A stretch of DNA of 64,000 nt from Triplophysa rosa (GCF_024868665.1 NC_079891.1:29032665-29096664), one strand, 5' to 3'. Shown: positions 52,301-61,340, numbered from the stretch's first letter. Translations and numbers: made by a program. The notes: a model not told the origin generated them from the sequence alone.

Positions 52301-55300
52301 AGTGCCCTTGGATTTGTGTGGGTGGTATACTCAAAACACTGATAAAACAGAAAGAAAGTGAAAGAGAGCAACGCCAAAGTCATGGGTTTGAGTCCCAGAA
52401 AATATAAATCAAACATATATACTGTACTGTAGTCACTTTGGATAAATGGAGCTGGTAACCAAACAACACTGGATCCCATTGACTTCCATTGTGTTGGACA
52501 CAAAACCACTTGAGACATCTTCTTTAGGATTCCACAGATGAAAGAGTCCTATACAGGTTTTGAATGACATGAGGGTGAATAAATAGTTTACTAAAAAAAA
52601 AGATCTCTTTAAGGCTCAATAAAAAAAGATTATTGATGCAAACAAGTCACCTACTAGTCACGTTCACACAGTCCATGTTTGGTACTGACCATATTTACTA
52701 ACAGATGACAGGATTTTATTTTTAAGTGAGCTATTTCTTTAAAGATCGGGTAACACACTCAGTTTCTGCCAATCTCATATTAATCTTAGGTACCTATACA
52801 GTAGTATTGCATACGTCGTATCTTCGAAGAGTATTTAGTTTGATCACATTTATAAAAGAGAGATACAGCTGTACGATTATTTCTGGAAAAACACGAGCTG
52901 CTGGAGGCAGGCAGTGGGACGGAACTACAGCACGAGCACACAACACATCATTGCATTAATTCCTTCGTGCTTTTTACATTATGCACGTACACGCCGATTG
53001 CCAACAAAACACAGACATGTGACTTAGTTTGAATTACCGCGTCCAGTTCATGTCCGGCGTCTTTTAGCACTGGGACCTCGCCATCTATCAGTTTCAAACG
53101 ATCTCCAAATCCAGCGTTATATCTACCGTTTATATAACATCCATCACTGAAATGCCGTGAACAAACAGACACACCTAAACTTCCCTATCTCAACAGTAAC
53201 GAGCTGCAGCTGCAGGCCCACAGCGTAGACAATCTAGATGGTAAGCGGGGCTTTTCCGGGAGAATTGCCCAATAAAAGGAATAACTTTCCGAAACAAGTT
53301 GGAGTGCTGGGGAAGTGTATCAAGCACAGAAATACTACGTCAAACTCGTTTTTAAACAAGTTGACCATGTTAAGCAAAGAAGTCAGAATGTTATCCCACC
53401 TATAAACCAAGAATTGCTTTGGGGGTTAGGCAGCCCAAACATTTCAGGGTTGCATTTATTTCTCGCCCTGCTGTGGCCGTGACACTGTGCCGACTCATCA
53501 CCTCATTTTCCCGACTGGACTTACAGTGTCTCAGCATTCGGAGGAGCGACGCAACCCTCTACCATCACATGACAAGCAACCAACAACAAAACTCGCTTTG
53601 TGCCCAAGTCCCCACCCCCCAATTTCTTTCTCTCCTACTTCCTTCACCTTCCTTTCTCTCATTCCCCTCTTCCACTTTCTCACCCTCCCTCCAAAGTCCT
53701 CGAGGGTGTCAGCGAATCACAGAGTCTTTTGTTTCCATCCTCTTCTCTTTTGTTTCTCCTCTCCCTGCTGTTTTCTCACTCTGTCCGCCCCTCTGAGCGA
53801 TTTATGTGATGGCTGAAGGCAGCTCGGCACTGTTGGCTTGATGGATTGAGTCACAAAAGTGAAACAGACAGTTGGAGATGACGATGCACAGAACATGCTC
53901 ATGCTCATCACAAAGGGTGTAATTATGATGTGGGTAAGAATTGTGAGGAGATAAAACATCTTTGTCCACGTTTCACGCGTGCGTTTTAAACTTGGCCCTC
54001 AAGTGAAAGTGTCATCGGCCCTTCAGTGGAACATCTGAAATCAAAACTGCGACACAATGGCAAAATGTTTTGCCAGGTGAATATCACAGAAACATTTTTA
54101 GGGCATATTTGGTGTCATTGGCCACTTTATCACTGTTAAACTTTTATGCATTGACAAATTGAACAGGTACTGTAACACACACTTTCCTCTGTGAATACTC
54201 TTCTAAAAGTTACTAACATACTTAATTTTGAACAAATTCGATAAGAAAAACCAACATATTCCTCAGAAAAGGTAATATACGCTTACGACAAATATAAATC
54301 CAAGGCCGATAAGATAAACATATTTTACTTCAAGTATGAAAAAATATGTATCTCATGTAACCTTATGGAAATGTAGGCCAAACTTTTAATTGCAATTGTC
54401 CCATTTATTTGTTCCTATTTATTGTAATGCATTTATGTATTTTTTGCTCTCCACACATACTGTACAACTCTGTGATTACCTATCCACACACTGTTGTGTT
54501 TAATACACAGCCAGATCTAACCGCACTTCACATATGACTCTCTATTAATTAATCACGATTCATTTGAACAGACTCAGTCTCAAACAATATTTGGGAAATG
54601 ACCATCTGTACACTGTAGAAAAAAGTGGCACATCTACTCTTACATAACACAGACAGCCTGTGACTCCAATATGATTTGTATTTGCCCTGGGTTCCCCACA
54701 TGCCATTCTTTCAGATATGCAAACATCACCACTACCTCTCAGGTAATGCAGACAATCTCTATTATATAAGAACAAAAAAAGTTGTCTGAATGCAGAGACA
54801 AAACATTTGATGGGTCAAAGTAAATCTATAGATTGTGAACACCGTAAAGAACAAGCAAATCTAAATACACAGTGGGCTTAGCAAGTTGACATTTATTTTA
54901 TCAGCAAAACAAAAGATACCTGAAAAACTGTACATACATTTCAGAATTTCTTAGTAACTGTTAAATCTTTTTTGCTTTAAAGAATGCATTTCAGCTAGCA
55001 CAGATTCCAAAAGATTGTGCAAAATTCATGTTATCCCAACATGACAAGAATATTCAAAGGAGAATTTTGTGTGCTTCCCGAAACAAGGAAATCTAATTAT
55101 CTAACCAATAATGTAACAAATTTGATAAGTGACTTAAAAATTGTGAAGAATGTTGAAAATTGTATTTGCATTTTACATTCCATTTACAGTACATTCAACA
55201 TTTTATTTACACACAATCATAAGTGTGTAATTAAAACTATCTTAAAACTGTATTGGCAGGGGTAAATTATTGTTGAATCTCGTACTTTTAAAGCCACCTT

Positions 55301-55669
55301 GGAACAACTCATATGAAATGGGTTATTTTCATACCAAAGATGACAAAATATAGTTGGATTGTCAGCATAAACACTCCCTTTACTATACAGTCAGCTTCTC
55401 TAACAGAGTCAAACATAACCTAAAGCCTAAGCTGATGTGTCCTCTGTACTACCTATGATGCTGCCATGCATCGCAATGAATTAAACGCATGCATAGCAAT
55501 GAATCACAATAAATAAGAATAAATCTGCATCGTTTCGATTTTAGCCAATTCTGATTCACAGATTTACTCACATATGGTAGATCTGGCTCTGCGTGACAAA
55601 CGCATTATCCACGAAGTACGGCATCATCTTCAGCACAACGTCCTGACAGGAGTCTACGACCAGATGCAT
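36312..55669 (-). CDS. ssh1: slingshot protein phosphatase 1 (whole gene model, exons joined)
   Basis: Slingshot 1 removes the LIMK phosphate from Ser3 of cofilin/ADF and so reactivates actin severing; it binds F-actin and is held in check by 14-3-3. Thirteen exons from 51619 down to the stop at 36312 join with matching phases at every junction. With the candidate first exon at 55572-55669 the model is 1014 residues (human SSH1 is about 1050). Order: N-terminal SSH-specific region (~33-270), DEK-C-like helical domain (~271-313), dual-specificity phosphatase domain (~314-445) with HCKMGVSRSAS (catalytic Cys about 388, Arg about 394), a disordered serine-rich tail, and a conserved end with LTRSSSSDSIRSVRG and LKRSNSLAKLG, matching the known 14-3-3/PKD-regulated serines of mammalian SSH1. 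LSESFFMVKGAALFLQQG and the tail favour SSH1 over SSH2/3. The first exon is the uncertain part. Confidence 0.9.
37502..37692. mobile_element. Angel-like MITE in ssh1 intron
   Basis: Starts TTTAAAGGAACAGTTAGCCC and ends GGATAAACTATCCCTTTAA. It ends only about 33 bp from the splice donor of the exon at 37726. Confidence 0.6.
37726..38374 (-). CDS. ssh1: ssh1 coding exon, acidic linker after the phosphatase domain
   Basis: Acceptor TGCACTACAG|TAAACAGCGG (phase 2) and donor CTCACT|GTGAGT (phase 0). Begins with the conserved KQRHNRLW that follows the phosphatase domain in SSH proteins, then a poorly conserved, acidic, Glu-rich linker with an asparagine run (NSNNNNH) near the end. Confidence 0.9.
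38541..38986. mobile_element. Tc1/mariner-like MITE, degenerate
   Basis: GGTCAAAAGCTTTGGATCAC on the left and GTGATCCTAATCTTTAGTG on the right form an imperfect inverted repeat of the type common in fish. No coding frame. Confidence 0.45.
39115..39657. mobile_element. TIR element, GGGGTCATATG family (copy 2), next to ssh1 active-site exon
   Basis: Starts TTAAATGGGTCATATGCCGC and ends GTGTCATATGACCCCTTTAA. Its right end lies about 14 bp from the 5' splice site of the exon that encodes the catalytic HCKMGVSR. Confidence 0.8.
39673..39873 (-). CDS. ssh1: ssh1 catalytic exon (phosphatase P-loop)
   Basis: Acceptor TACTCTTCAG|GAAGAATC and donor GATGCCAG|GTACAG. Encodes the active-site signature CLVHCKMGVSRSASTVIAYA; the Cys and Arg of HCx5R are intact, so the enzyme should be active. 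The donor (GTACAG) is weaker than its neighbours. Confidence 0.95.
40038..40184 (-). CDS. ssh1: ssh1 phosphatase-domain exon
   Basis: Acceptor TTTTAG|GGTGGGC and donor AAAGCAAA|GTAAGAC. Encodes VGYILNVTREIDNFFPGTFC and VYDDEATDLLAHWND; the Asp of the VYDDE loop is the likely general acid. Confidence 0.93.
40373..40642. mobile_element. Angel-like MITE in ssh1 intron
   Basis: Starts TTTAAAGGGACAGTTCACCA and ends in TTTTCGGGTAAACTATACCT, with the AAGAATATATTTTGAAGAAC core. Confidence 0.65.
40732..40778 (-). CDS. ssh1: ssh1 47-nt micro-exon, start of phosphatase domain
   Basis: Acceptor TCTTTCAG|GGCTCTG and donor GAAACTGG|GTGAG. Encodes GSEWNASNLEELQETG, identical in pattern to the start of the SSH phosphatase domain. 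Confidence 0.93.
41096..41224 (-). CDS. ssh1: ssh1 exon encoding the DEK-C-like domain
   Basis: Acceptor TTTCTCAG|ATTCG and donor TATCTG|GTTAGT. Encodes 43 residues including IRNELEQLMNRNLKEYKEFI and GQMDKATLIFDHLYL. This helical DEK-C-like segment is used by slingshots for cofilin specificity and F-actin activation. Confidence 0.93.
41300..41393 (-). CDS. ssh1: ssh1 coding exon
   Basis: Acceptor TTCCGCAG|GCCGACG and donor AAAGAG|GTCAGT. Encodes PTERERTECLIKTKLRSIMM followed by QDLENITSKE, a highly conserved SSH1 segment. Confidence 0.93.
41688..41882 (-). CDS. ssh1: ssh1 coding exon, SSH-N region
   Basis: Acceptor TTTCAG|GTCGGCAC and donor GTAGACAA|GTGAGTG. Encodes SALQILHKACEVSRRFNYFP and SCVNEWNAMQDLETLRPDSP of the conserved slingshot N-terminal region. 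Confidence 0.93.
41883..43096 (-). other. ssh1: ssh1 intron with dispersed fish repeat
   Basis: The stretch 42240-42690 (with CTTGTTTTCTTTGCAGTTCT and GGGGATTTTGGAGAAATATT) resembles a common fish DNA-transposon-derived repeat. 42060-42110 has ACTATGGTTAT motifs like the 5711 MITE. The remainder shows no coding sequence. Confidence 0.5.
43097..43162 (-). CDS. ssh1: ssh1 coding exon, SSH-N region
   Basis: Acceptor GTCTCCAG|CGGCTTC and donor GCCATGTG|GTGAGT. Encodes GFSVTTAGRTHIFKPVSVQA, nearly invariant among slingshots. Confidence 0.93.
43400..43468 (-). CDS. ssh1: ssh1 coding exon, SSH-N region
   Basis: Acceptor TTCACAG|TAAGAAC and donor GGAGATGG|GTGAGT. Encodes KNCSIGMVLPLWSDTKIHLD. Confidence 0.93.
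43597..43685. mobile_element. Angel-like MITE fragment
   Basis: One arm only: GTGCACCAAAAATGATCATT through TTCTGTCATCATTTACTCAC. Confidence 0.55.
43710..44127. mobile_element. ~415 bp TIR element, AAAGTCCCAGTGAA family (inverted copy)
   Basis: Starts TTAAAGTCAGTGAAAGTCAG and ends GATCTCAGGGACTTTAA. Shares long blocks in reverse complement with 63039-63452 (e.g. ATATTGCAGCGTTTATAGTA and GGAGCATCCGTTAACTCCTC). Confidence 0.78.
44200..44560. mobile_element. LINE/SINE-derived repeat
   Basis: Starts ATTTATATAGCGCTTTTCTG then GATGCGATGGCAGCCATGTT and ends in TTAACTTCTCATCCGAAGGA. This is a block found widely in fish genomes next to non-LTR element tails. Superfamily not certain. Confidence 0.55.
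44647..44768 (-). CDS. ssh1: ssh1 coding exon, SSH-N region
   Basis: Acceptor CAATTTCTAG|GCGGTG and donor AAAGACAG|GTGACA. Encodes AVRLESAWSDRVRYMVVVYT followed by SGRQDTEEHILLGMDFSNKD. Confidence 0.93.
45257..45321 (-). CDS. ssh1: ssh1 coding exon, SSH-N region
   Basis: Acceptor GTTTTACAG|GTGACTTAC and donor AAACTG|GTGAGA. Encodes DLPQHLQVMINILRSEDRIK, conserved in SSH1. Confidence 0.92.
46560..46733. mobile_element. Angel-like MITE, partial
   Basis: Family right half ending GGGCTGAACTGTCCCTTTAA, directly abutting the next element. Confidence 0.55.
46729..46908. mobile_element. GGGGTCATATG TIR element, 5' fragment (copy 3)
   Basis: Starts TTTAAAGGGGTCATATGGCG and matches copies 1, 2 and 4 up to GTGGAACCACAC, then stops. 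The remaining ~380 bp and the right terminus are absent. Confidence 0.75.
46930..47353. mobile_element. Angel-like palindromic MITE
   Basis: Two arms with GAAAATTCTGTCATCGTTTA at one end and TTTCATTTTTGGGTGAAGTA at the other, around mirror-image TTTCCTACTATGGTAGTCAA sequences. Confidence 0.7.
48568..49163. mobile_element. hAT-type non-autonomous element with perfect 8-bp TSD
   Basis: Termini TAGGGTTGGGAATCG and CGATTCCCAACCCTA are perfect inverted repeats. The direct repeat CAGCTGAC flanks it (48560-48567 and 49164-49171). The interior has repeated GGAATCG motifs and contains part of the CCCTTACGAAAATT foldback MITE from about 48778. Confidence 0.88.
49240..49928. mobile_element. truncated hAT-like element (GGGATGCACCCGATA terminus)
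   Basis: The right end TATCGGGTGCATCCCTA is a typical hAT terminus. The left end has related TACCGATG motifs but no matching terminus, so it appears truncated. Confidence 0.5.
50544..50732. mobile_element. Angel-like MITE, partial
   Basis: AAGATATTTTGAAGAATGTT core through TTTTGGGTGAACTATCACTT. Left terminus missing. Confidence 0.6.
50988..51108. mobile_element. 121-bp inverted-repeat MITE (CTACACCGGACGCG)
   Basis: Left GTCTCTACACCGGACGCGGC and right CGCGTCCGGTGTAGACAC fold into a terminal hairpin with few mismatches. CpG-rich ends and AT-rich middle. Confidence 0.65.
51170..51360. repeat. AAAGGTTC/AAGAACC-type dispersed repeat
   Basis: Contains AAAAGGTTCCGTACAATGAT and TGGTCTAAAGAACCTCTCCA, similar to a common fish foldback repeat. 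Ends not resolved. Confidence 0.4.
51519..51619 (-). CDS. ssh1: ssh1 coding exon, first conserved SSH1 block
   Basis: Acceptor CTTTTGCAG|TCTAAGCG and donor CATGCAG|GTGAGT. Encodes LSESFFMVKGAALFLQQGSC and PQGQRGHPHHKHA, diagnostic for SSH1 rather than SSH2 or SSH3. The upstream exon must end in phase 2. Confidence 0.93.
51620..55571 (-). other. ssh1: ssh1 first intron (or promoter region)
   Basis: Holds a degraded Angel-like fragment at 52445-52590 and a possible internal first exon/promoter near 53035-53290. 53600-53800 is C/T-rich with no supported coding. 54000-55550 is AT-rich and featureless. Confidence 0.5.
53036..53290 (-). promoter_or_regulatory. ssh1: possible internal ssh1 promoter and first exon
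   Basis: Relatively CpG-rich for the window, with an ATTGG motif upstream on the minus strand and a possible donor GACGCG|GTAATT near 53036. An ATG 14 nt before that donor (MNWT-) would join the exon at 51619 in frame. Upstream short ATGs would precede it. Weak, signal-only evidence. Confidence 0.25.
55572..55669 (-). CDS. ssh1: candidate ssh1 first coding exon
   Basis: Minus-strand ATG at 55669 opens 32 codons plus two bases, MHLVVDSCQDVVLKMMPYFV followed by DNAFVTQSQIYH, ending at a strong donor AT|GTGAGTAAAT. The phase (2) is exactly what the exon at 51619 needs, giving QIYHILSESFF. This differs from the usual SSH1 N-terminus (MALVTLQRSP-type), so it would be an alternative start or a chance match. 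Codon make-up looks protein-like. The sequence just upstream is GC-rich (CAGAACCGGCCGAGAG). Confidence 0.45.
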
Positions 55670-55863
55670 GCTTGCCGGCTGCAGTGCTTCTCTCTCGGCC
55701 GGTTCTGCAGCAGCACGCTACGGTCAGATCTCCAGTCAATGACGAAAGGCAGAAAACAGCATGCATAGGAGAGAAGGAGTGTGTCTGCCCCCCGTAACTC
55801 GAGTGTGCGAGCAAGTTCCTGCTGAGCTTTCCTGTGGCTAAATCGCCACACGCACTGATGCAC

Positions 55864-55871
55864 TCCCTCCC

Positions 55872-55911
<40 letters not shown>
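55864..55911. repeat. (CT)n microsatellite
   Basis: About 24 CT units with few interruptions. On the minus strand it lies roughly 200 bp upstream of the candidate ssh1 ATG, where GA/CT tracts can form part of promoters. Confidence 0.9.
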
Positions 55912-55913
<2 letters not shown>

Positions 55914-57139
55914 GTGCTCTGTCTGTAAATAGAGAGGAAGAAAAACCTGTTCCCTACTCCTTGCATTTCTACAGGAATGGTTGAGCCACAACGTGAGTCT
56001 GTGTGTGTGTGTGTTTGTTATCTCTCCTCTGAAATAAGAGCACTCCAAACAACTCTGACAGTGCAAAAATCCCAGCAGGCCACAGAGGTCCTGGTGTCTG
56101 TCTAAAAAAGCTTTATTCCAGCAAAATGACAGAGATGATGGAGAGAGGCGGAAGGATTGAGGGGGCAACAAAGTACAAAACAAAGCAAAAAACAGGATCT
56201 CTGTGTACTGGAGATTGTGTGCCCGGCAGTAAAAAGAGGAGCTTGTTCTTGTTCCTAAAGATGACAATAAGACGCGTGTTTGATGTCCTCCCGGCCACGA
56301 GCAAAAACTGGAACAAAACAAACACGTTGATCTTCTTAGCGGGGGCTCTTCGATGCACGCCACGCCCCAAAATCCTCTATCCCAGAACCCTCTGTGCCAG
56401 CCGCACATGGACTAAGCATGGACAGCATCGCCTCGGCACCTGCTACTTCAGCACAAAGTGGTGCACACACCTCGAAATCTCATTAGGAAGTGAGGCAGGA
56501 CACGAGGTGTGTGTGTGTGTTCTAAACAGACTGCAGTAAAGCTAGTGCAGACTGTCTTTCTGGTCAGGCCAGCCGTCTGTACTCGAGTATCTGCCTGTCA
56601 ACAGAAGCAGAGTAATATGTCTCTCTCACACACACTAGATTAATAGAAGAGACTCTTTCTTCTCTTATCTGATAAATCAGAACAAAGAGTAAACCGAGGC
56701 TGCAAGACACAGAAATAGCCTGAAGAAATCTACAGAGATATTCAAGAAGGAAGGAAGTATGAAGATAAAGGGAAATGAAGAGGGAAGTCTAAAATAACCA
56801 ACAAGGCCAAATGAAGGAGACTGACTGAAGGGTTTTTGAAATTTTTACTCTTTTGGATTGTCTATATTCATGAGTCGCCTCAGTGGTTTGTTCATCCGTA
56901 AGCAAATAAACAAAATGCTGATAGGTTTACATATTTCAAATGAATGTTCTGGGTTCGATACAAGTTCAGCTGTATTGATTGCATCTGTGGCACACTGTTG
57001 ATTTTCACAAAATCCCTTAGTTACAAAAATAAGTGCAGATGGTCTTGCAATAGAAATCTAGTAGGCAAGGCATTCCAGGACATCTAAAAAGCTGAAATGT
57101 TTGCTGATAAAGAAAAAAACATATACTGTACATGTATAA

Positions 57140-57934
57140 TACAGTGCTTAAGAAATTTATTAGATCACCTGTCATAAAAAAACTTGTAAAAATGTATTAT
57201 CATTTTCAACTAAATTGTGTTTTTATTCCCACATTTTTATACCCAAATTAAGGGCCGCATATTCAACTTCTTACAAAAGTTAGAAATAAAATCAAGCATA
57301 ACATTCAACCATTAAAACTTTTCTATTAAAGTGATGGTTCACCTAAAATTCTGTCATCATTTACTCACCCTCTTGTCATTTCAAACCTGTATGACTGACT
57401 TTCTTCCACAGAACACAAAAGAAGATATTTTGAAGAATGTTGGTAACTGAACAATGGCAGTACCCATTCACTTCTATTGTATGGACACAAACCAATGCAA
57501 GTCAATGGGTATTACCGTTGTTCGGTTACCATCATTCTTCAAAATATCTTCTGTGTTTTGCTGAAAACAGAGTCATACAGATTTGAAATGACATGATGGT
57601 GAGTAAATGGTGACAGAATTTTCCTTTTTGAGTGAACTATCCTCAAGTAAATAACTGCAATTGGAAATCTGTAATTGGAAATAAATAACTGTAATTGGAA
57701 ATCTGAATAAAAATAATAAAATGCTTTACTATTTTTTGCCTTGTAAAACAGTAAATTAAAAAATTCACTGATAACAACAATAATTACATTTTAGCATTAG
57801 AAATACTGGTGTGCCTAGAGAGCTTACACATACTGAAGGATTAACCATTACAGAAATAATAAAAAATGATTTTGGTAATCACCAATACTGTCAGTTTAGG
57901 GCATCTGTGTGGTGGTCTAATAAATTAGTTAATA
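57140..57934. mobile_element. Tc1-like TIR element with a MITE inserted inside
   Basis: Left terminus TACAGTGCTTAAGAAATTTA then TTAGATCACC; the right side has GGTGGTCTAATAAATTAGTT, its diverged inverse. The Angel-like element at 57328-57643 interrupts it. Confidence 0.6.
57328..57643. mobile_element. Angel-like palindromic MITE (nested)
   Basis: Starts TTAAAGTGATGGTTCACCTA and ends CCTTTTTGAGTGAACTATCC. Arms ACAAAAGAAGATATTTTGAA and TTCAAAATATCTTCTGTGTT pair well, with CCATTCACTTCTATTGTATG in the centre. Confidence 0.75.
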
Positions 57935-58019
57935 AGGACTGAAATGTATTTGCCAGTAAATATGTAAATTTATTAGTAAACATACTAAATAATGCTTATT
58001 TATAAATGTAAAATGTAAA

Positions 58020-58130
58020 AAGGTTTGTGTGAGGGTTTAGGGCTAGGGTGAGGGTCAGACCACAGAATCTGTTCTGTACATTATAAAAGTCCCCACAATG
58101 TATAAAACCAAACGTGTGTGTGTGCATGTT
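58020..58130. repeat. GGGTTAGGG-type / GTCCCCACAA dispersed repeat with GT tail
   Basis: GGGTTTAGGGCTAGGGTGAG, AAAAGTCCCCACAATGTATA and a (GT)n tail, a combination common in fish genomes. Confidence 0.5.
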
Positions 58131-58963
58131 CTGTAAATTTGAGTGTAAAAATATACACAAAGTATATTCTAGGTATATTCAAGACAGATTAGCCTCAAGT
58201 TGCTTCAGCGTGCTAAGCCACAGAGCCCATGTGACTCAGCATATCTGTGGCAACACTATCAGGACGCCTTCATGCGGCACTTTAAGCAGATCAGGTGCAC
58301 GTGTGGATCGTAAGGTGCCCTGTCTAGATTACTTCACTGTGCTGAGAGTGCGCTAGTAAACAAAAGATGCCACAGTCGCTTTTCTGCAACCCGGGCACGA
58401 AAAGATGAAAGCCTCTCCTCTTGGGGCAGATGTTACGTAACGTTCACATTTATCTTTGCAGGGAGCTGGAGAAAAAATAGGGGCCGGGAAAGTAGAGGGG
58501 AGAGACGAGGCACAGTCAGTCTTTTCTCAGGTGTCATTACGAGAATGGATGATGGATTGCACATGACATCAGAGTTCTCAAATCTATTGGCCACATGCCT
58601 GTGTTTTCCCCGCCCTTTCTATTAATCATATGAATTGCAGCATGCATTTGCAAGACTGAATCTTTAAACTGAATCTTTATAAATTCCTTCTAATGAAATC
58701 ACTCCGGTGTTATACTGTACTTTCTGTGCACTACAAAATAATGCAAAAAGGTTGTTTAAAAGTGGAATTACTGAGGTAAAATATCATTCTACGGGACCAC
58801 AATGATATGGAGGAGCGATGGAAGATGTTTTATGAAGGGCACTGCAGAATGGAATTAAAATGTCACGTCATTGAATTTAATTTGCCTTCAATAGACAGAC
58901 TGCTTGCTCATGCAGCTAGGTCACATCTCCCAGCAGCAATTTTTACCAGACAGACTCAATGTT

Positions 58964-59524
58964 TTAAAGGGGTCATATGGCGCGAACACGTGTTTTTCTG
59001 TGTCTTTGGTGTGTTATAAGTTGCCCATGCATGTATTAGACACGTAAAATTGCAAAAATTTAAGTGTCGGAACAAAAGATGCATTCTATCTAAAAGCGAA
59101 TGCTCACCCAGACCTGCCTGAAACACCTCGTGTAACCACACCCCCACAAATCTAAGTCAGTTCGTGGTATGATTTGACTGAAAGACCGCCCAAATGTATA
59201 CGCAAGTGAGGTGGGCGCCTGCCAGTACAATTGCTTTGGAACCTGATGTTCAAAATATGGTAAGAGCCGTTACATTTCTGTCACACGCCTGCAGTATTCG
59301 ACCAATCACTACGCACTGGTTAACTGGCCAATCATAGCACACCTCGCTTTTCAGAGCGATGAGCTTTGTTAAAAATCTGTGCGTTTCAGAGAGGCGGGGT
59401 AAAGAGGAGATGCACAGTATGTGGAAAATACAGCGTTTTTTAACCTTAAATCGTGTATACACATTGCATTACATCTAAAACAAACGATAATATTCATTTT
59501 AGCCCTGTCATTTGACCCCTTTAA
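58964..59524. mobile_element. GGGGTCATATG TIR element (copy 4)
   Basis: Starts TTAAAGGGGTCATATGGCGC and ends CCTGTCATTTGACCCCTTTAA; close to full length. Confidence 0.8.
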
Positions 59525-60028
59525 GCAATACTGACATTTACAAATTAAGAGTACCATGTCCAGCAGTAAGTCAGAAGAATGCAACACAGATCAGAGAAAT
59601 CCATGGACAAACACATACCAACACTCGAACCCTGATATGCAAGACAAGCACACCCAAACATAAACCCAGATCGCTGTGCTTGGCTGCTCCTGCCACTATA
59701 TCAGTTTGGTGAAATCACAAGCTGGCTCAGTACTGTGACACATGGTTGATTTCACAGGGAAAGACTTTTGGCCGGTTCAGCAAGCGTTCCTGAGTACAAG
59801 ATTCCTGTTAGAGATACTGTAAAAGAGGTGTTCTGTCTATGGGGAAAGCATAAAAGGTAGTTCCCAAAGGAACATTTCATTGCTCAGCTTATGTGAGATT
59901 CTGAGTTGTGTTTCATTTAACTATCAACGTCGAGTCTCAGATGTTTCTCCTAAAATCGCTTAAGAAGATATAAAATAGAAACAATTGAGACATTTATTAA
60001 AATACACGAAGAGGATGGAACTGTAAAA

Positions 60029-60322
60029 TTAAAGGGACAGTTCACCTAATATTGACAATTCTTTCATCATTTCTCATGTAATTCCAAACCTGAATGACTT
60101 AGTTTCTTCAATAGAACACAAAAGAAGATATTTTGAAGAACGTTGGTAACAAAACAACATTGGACCCTATTGACTTCCATTGTATGGATACAAAACCATT
60201 AAGACATCTCTTGAAAAACTTTCTTTTGTGTTCCACAGAAGAAAGAGTCATATACAGGATTGAAATGACATGAGAGTAAAAAGTAATGACAGATTTTTCA
60301 TTTTTGGGCCAACTATCCCTTT
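60029..60322. mobile_element. Angel-like palindromic MITE
   Basis: Starts TTAAAGGGACAGTTCACCTA and ends TTTTTGGGCCAACTATCCCT with the AGAAGATATTTTGAAGAACG core. Confidence 0.7.
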
Positions 60323-60656
60323 ATATTATACGTAGAAAAAATCTTGGGTTCATTTAATGAGAAATGTTCATACTGGAATCTGCAATAATATTGACTTTTG
60401 ATTGCATACTTAGCAAATCTGAGCTCAGTTTGTGACATTTTTGAGATCTCTTCTGAAACTCTTTGGAGACATTTGTGAGATTTTTGGCATAAGAAATATC
60501 TGAGACACATGATAGACATGTCAAATGTTTCCATTTGCTCTCAAATGTCATGGTGGTCCAGAAAAAGTAATTGAGATATTAAACAGATCTCATCTATAAA
60601 TTTTTCTTACTTATGGGTTTATTCATCCGTGAGTTCTGATGCAGATTTTGTTTGGC

Positions 60657-61340
60657 TTAAAGAGTACATAACTAGGGATTTTTAAGGTCCTACTGTGGTT
60701 TATGGAGTGTCCAACAACAAGTTTATGTACATAGAAGGTGTAAAAACACTATTATTTCGTAATAATAGGCAGTAATTCTGACCTTACTTCTTTACTGACT
60801 CTTAAATGATTCGTTCCGCGATTCATCTGTCAAATCCCCTCCTTCCCGCTAGTCTAGTCTGATGTGATCAGTGGTCAGATGGTCTATGGCTCTTCTTTTA
60901 ATGATTCCGACCATTTGGCCTATGCCAAGTCTCTACAACTGACTCTCAAATGATTCGTTCCACGATTCATCTGTCTAATCCCCTCCTTTCCTAGTCTGAT
61001 GTGATTGGTCAGATGGTCTAGTCTGCCATGATTGGTCTACCGCGAATGAGGCTCACGAGCTACAGTGTTTGGGGGAGAATAGTGAAGTTTTCGCGGGCAG
61101 TCCTAGCAAAACGTAGGCGGGGACTATATGTAGTGATATAAATCCGCTGCGGTTCGCGAATCGGACTCGGGACGACTCGTTTGCGTGATTCAGAGTCGAC
61201 TCCCTTTTTTTCAAGCCAATAACTTTGTTATTCATTCACCTTCGGATTTACAACTTGGCAGACTGCTTACTTTCAAACACGGCAACATTACACACTGCAT
61301 GAAATGTAATTTTCACGGTCTCATGCTATGTACTCTTTAA
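60657..61340. mobile_element. 684 bp TIR element (TTAAAGAGTACATA) with internal duplication
   Basis: Termini TTAAAGAGTACATAAC and GCTATGTACTCTTTAA are inverted repeats. Inside, an approximately 145-bp segment containing AAATGATTCGTTCC and TCTAGTCTGATGTGAT occurs twice (about 60800 and 60945). Confidence 0.7.

Noticed and set aside
55605..56408. 267-codon minus-strand open frame with a long Arg-Glu repeat
   Set aside because: The RERERE run is only the CT microsatellite translated. The frame differs from the phase-matched ssh1 exon and has no domain or splice support.
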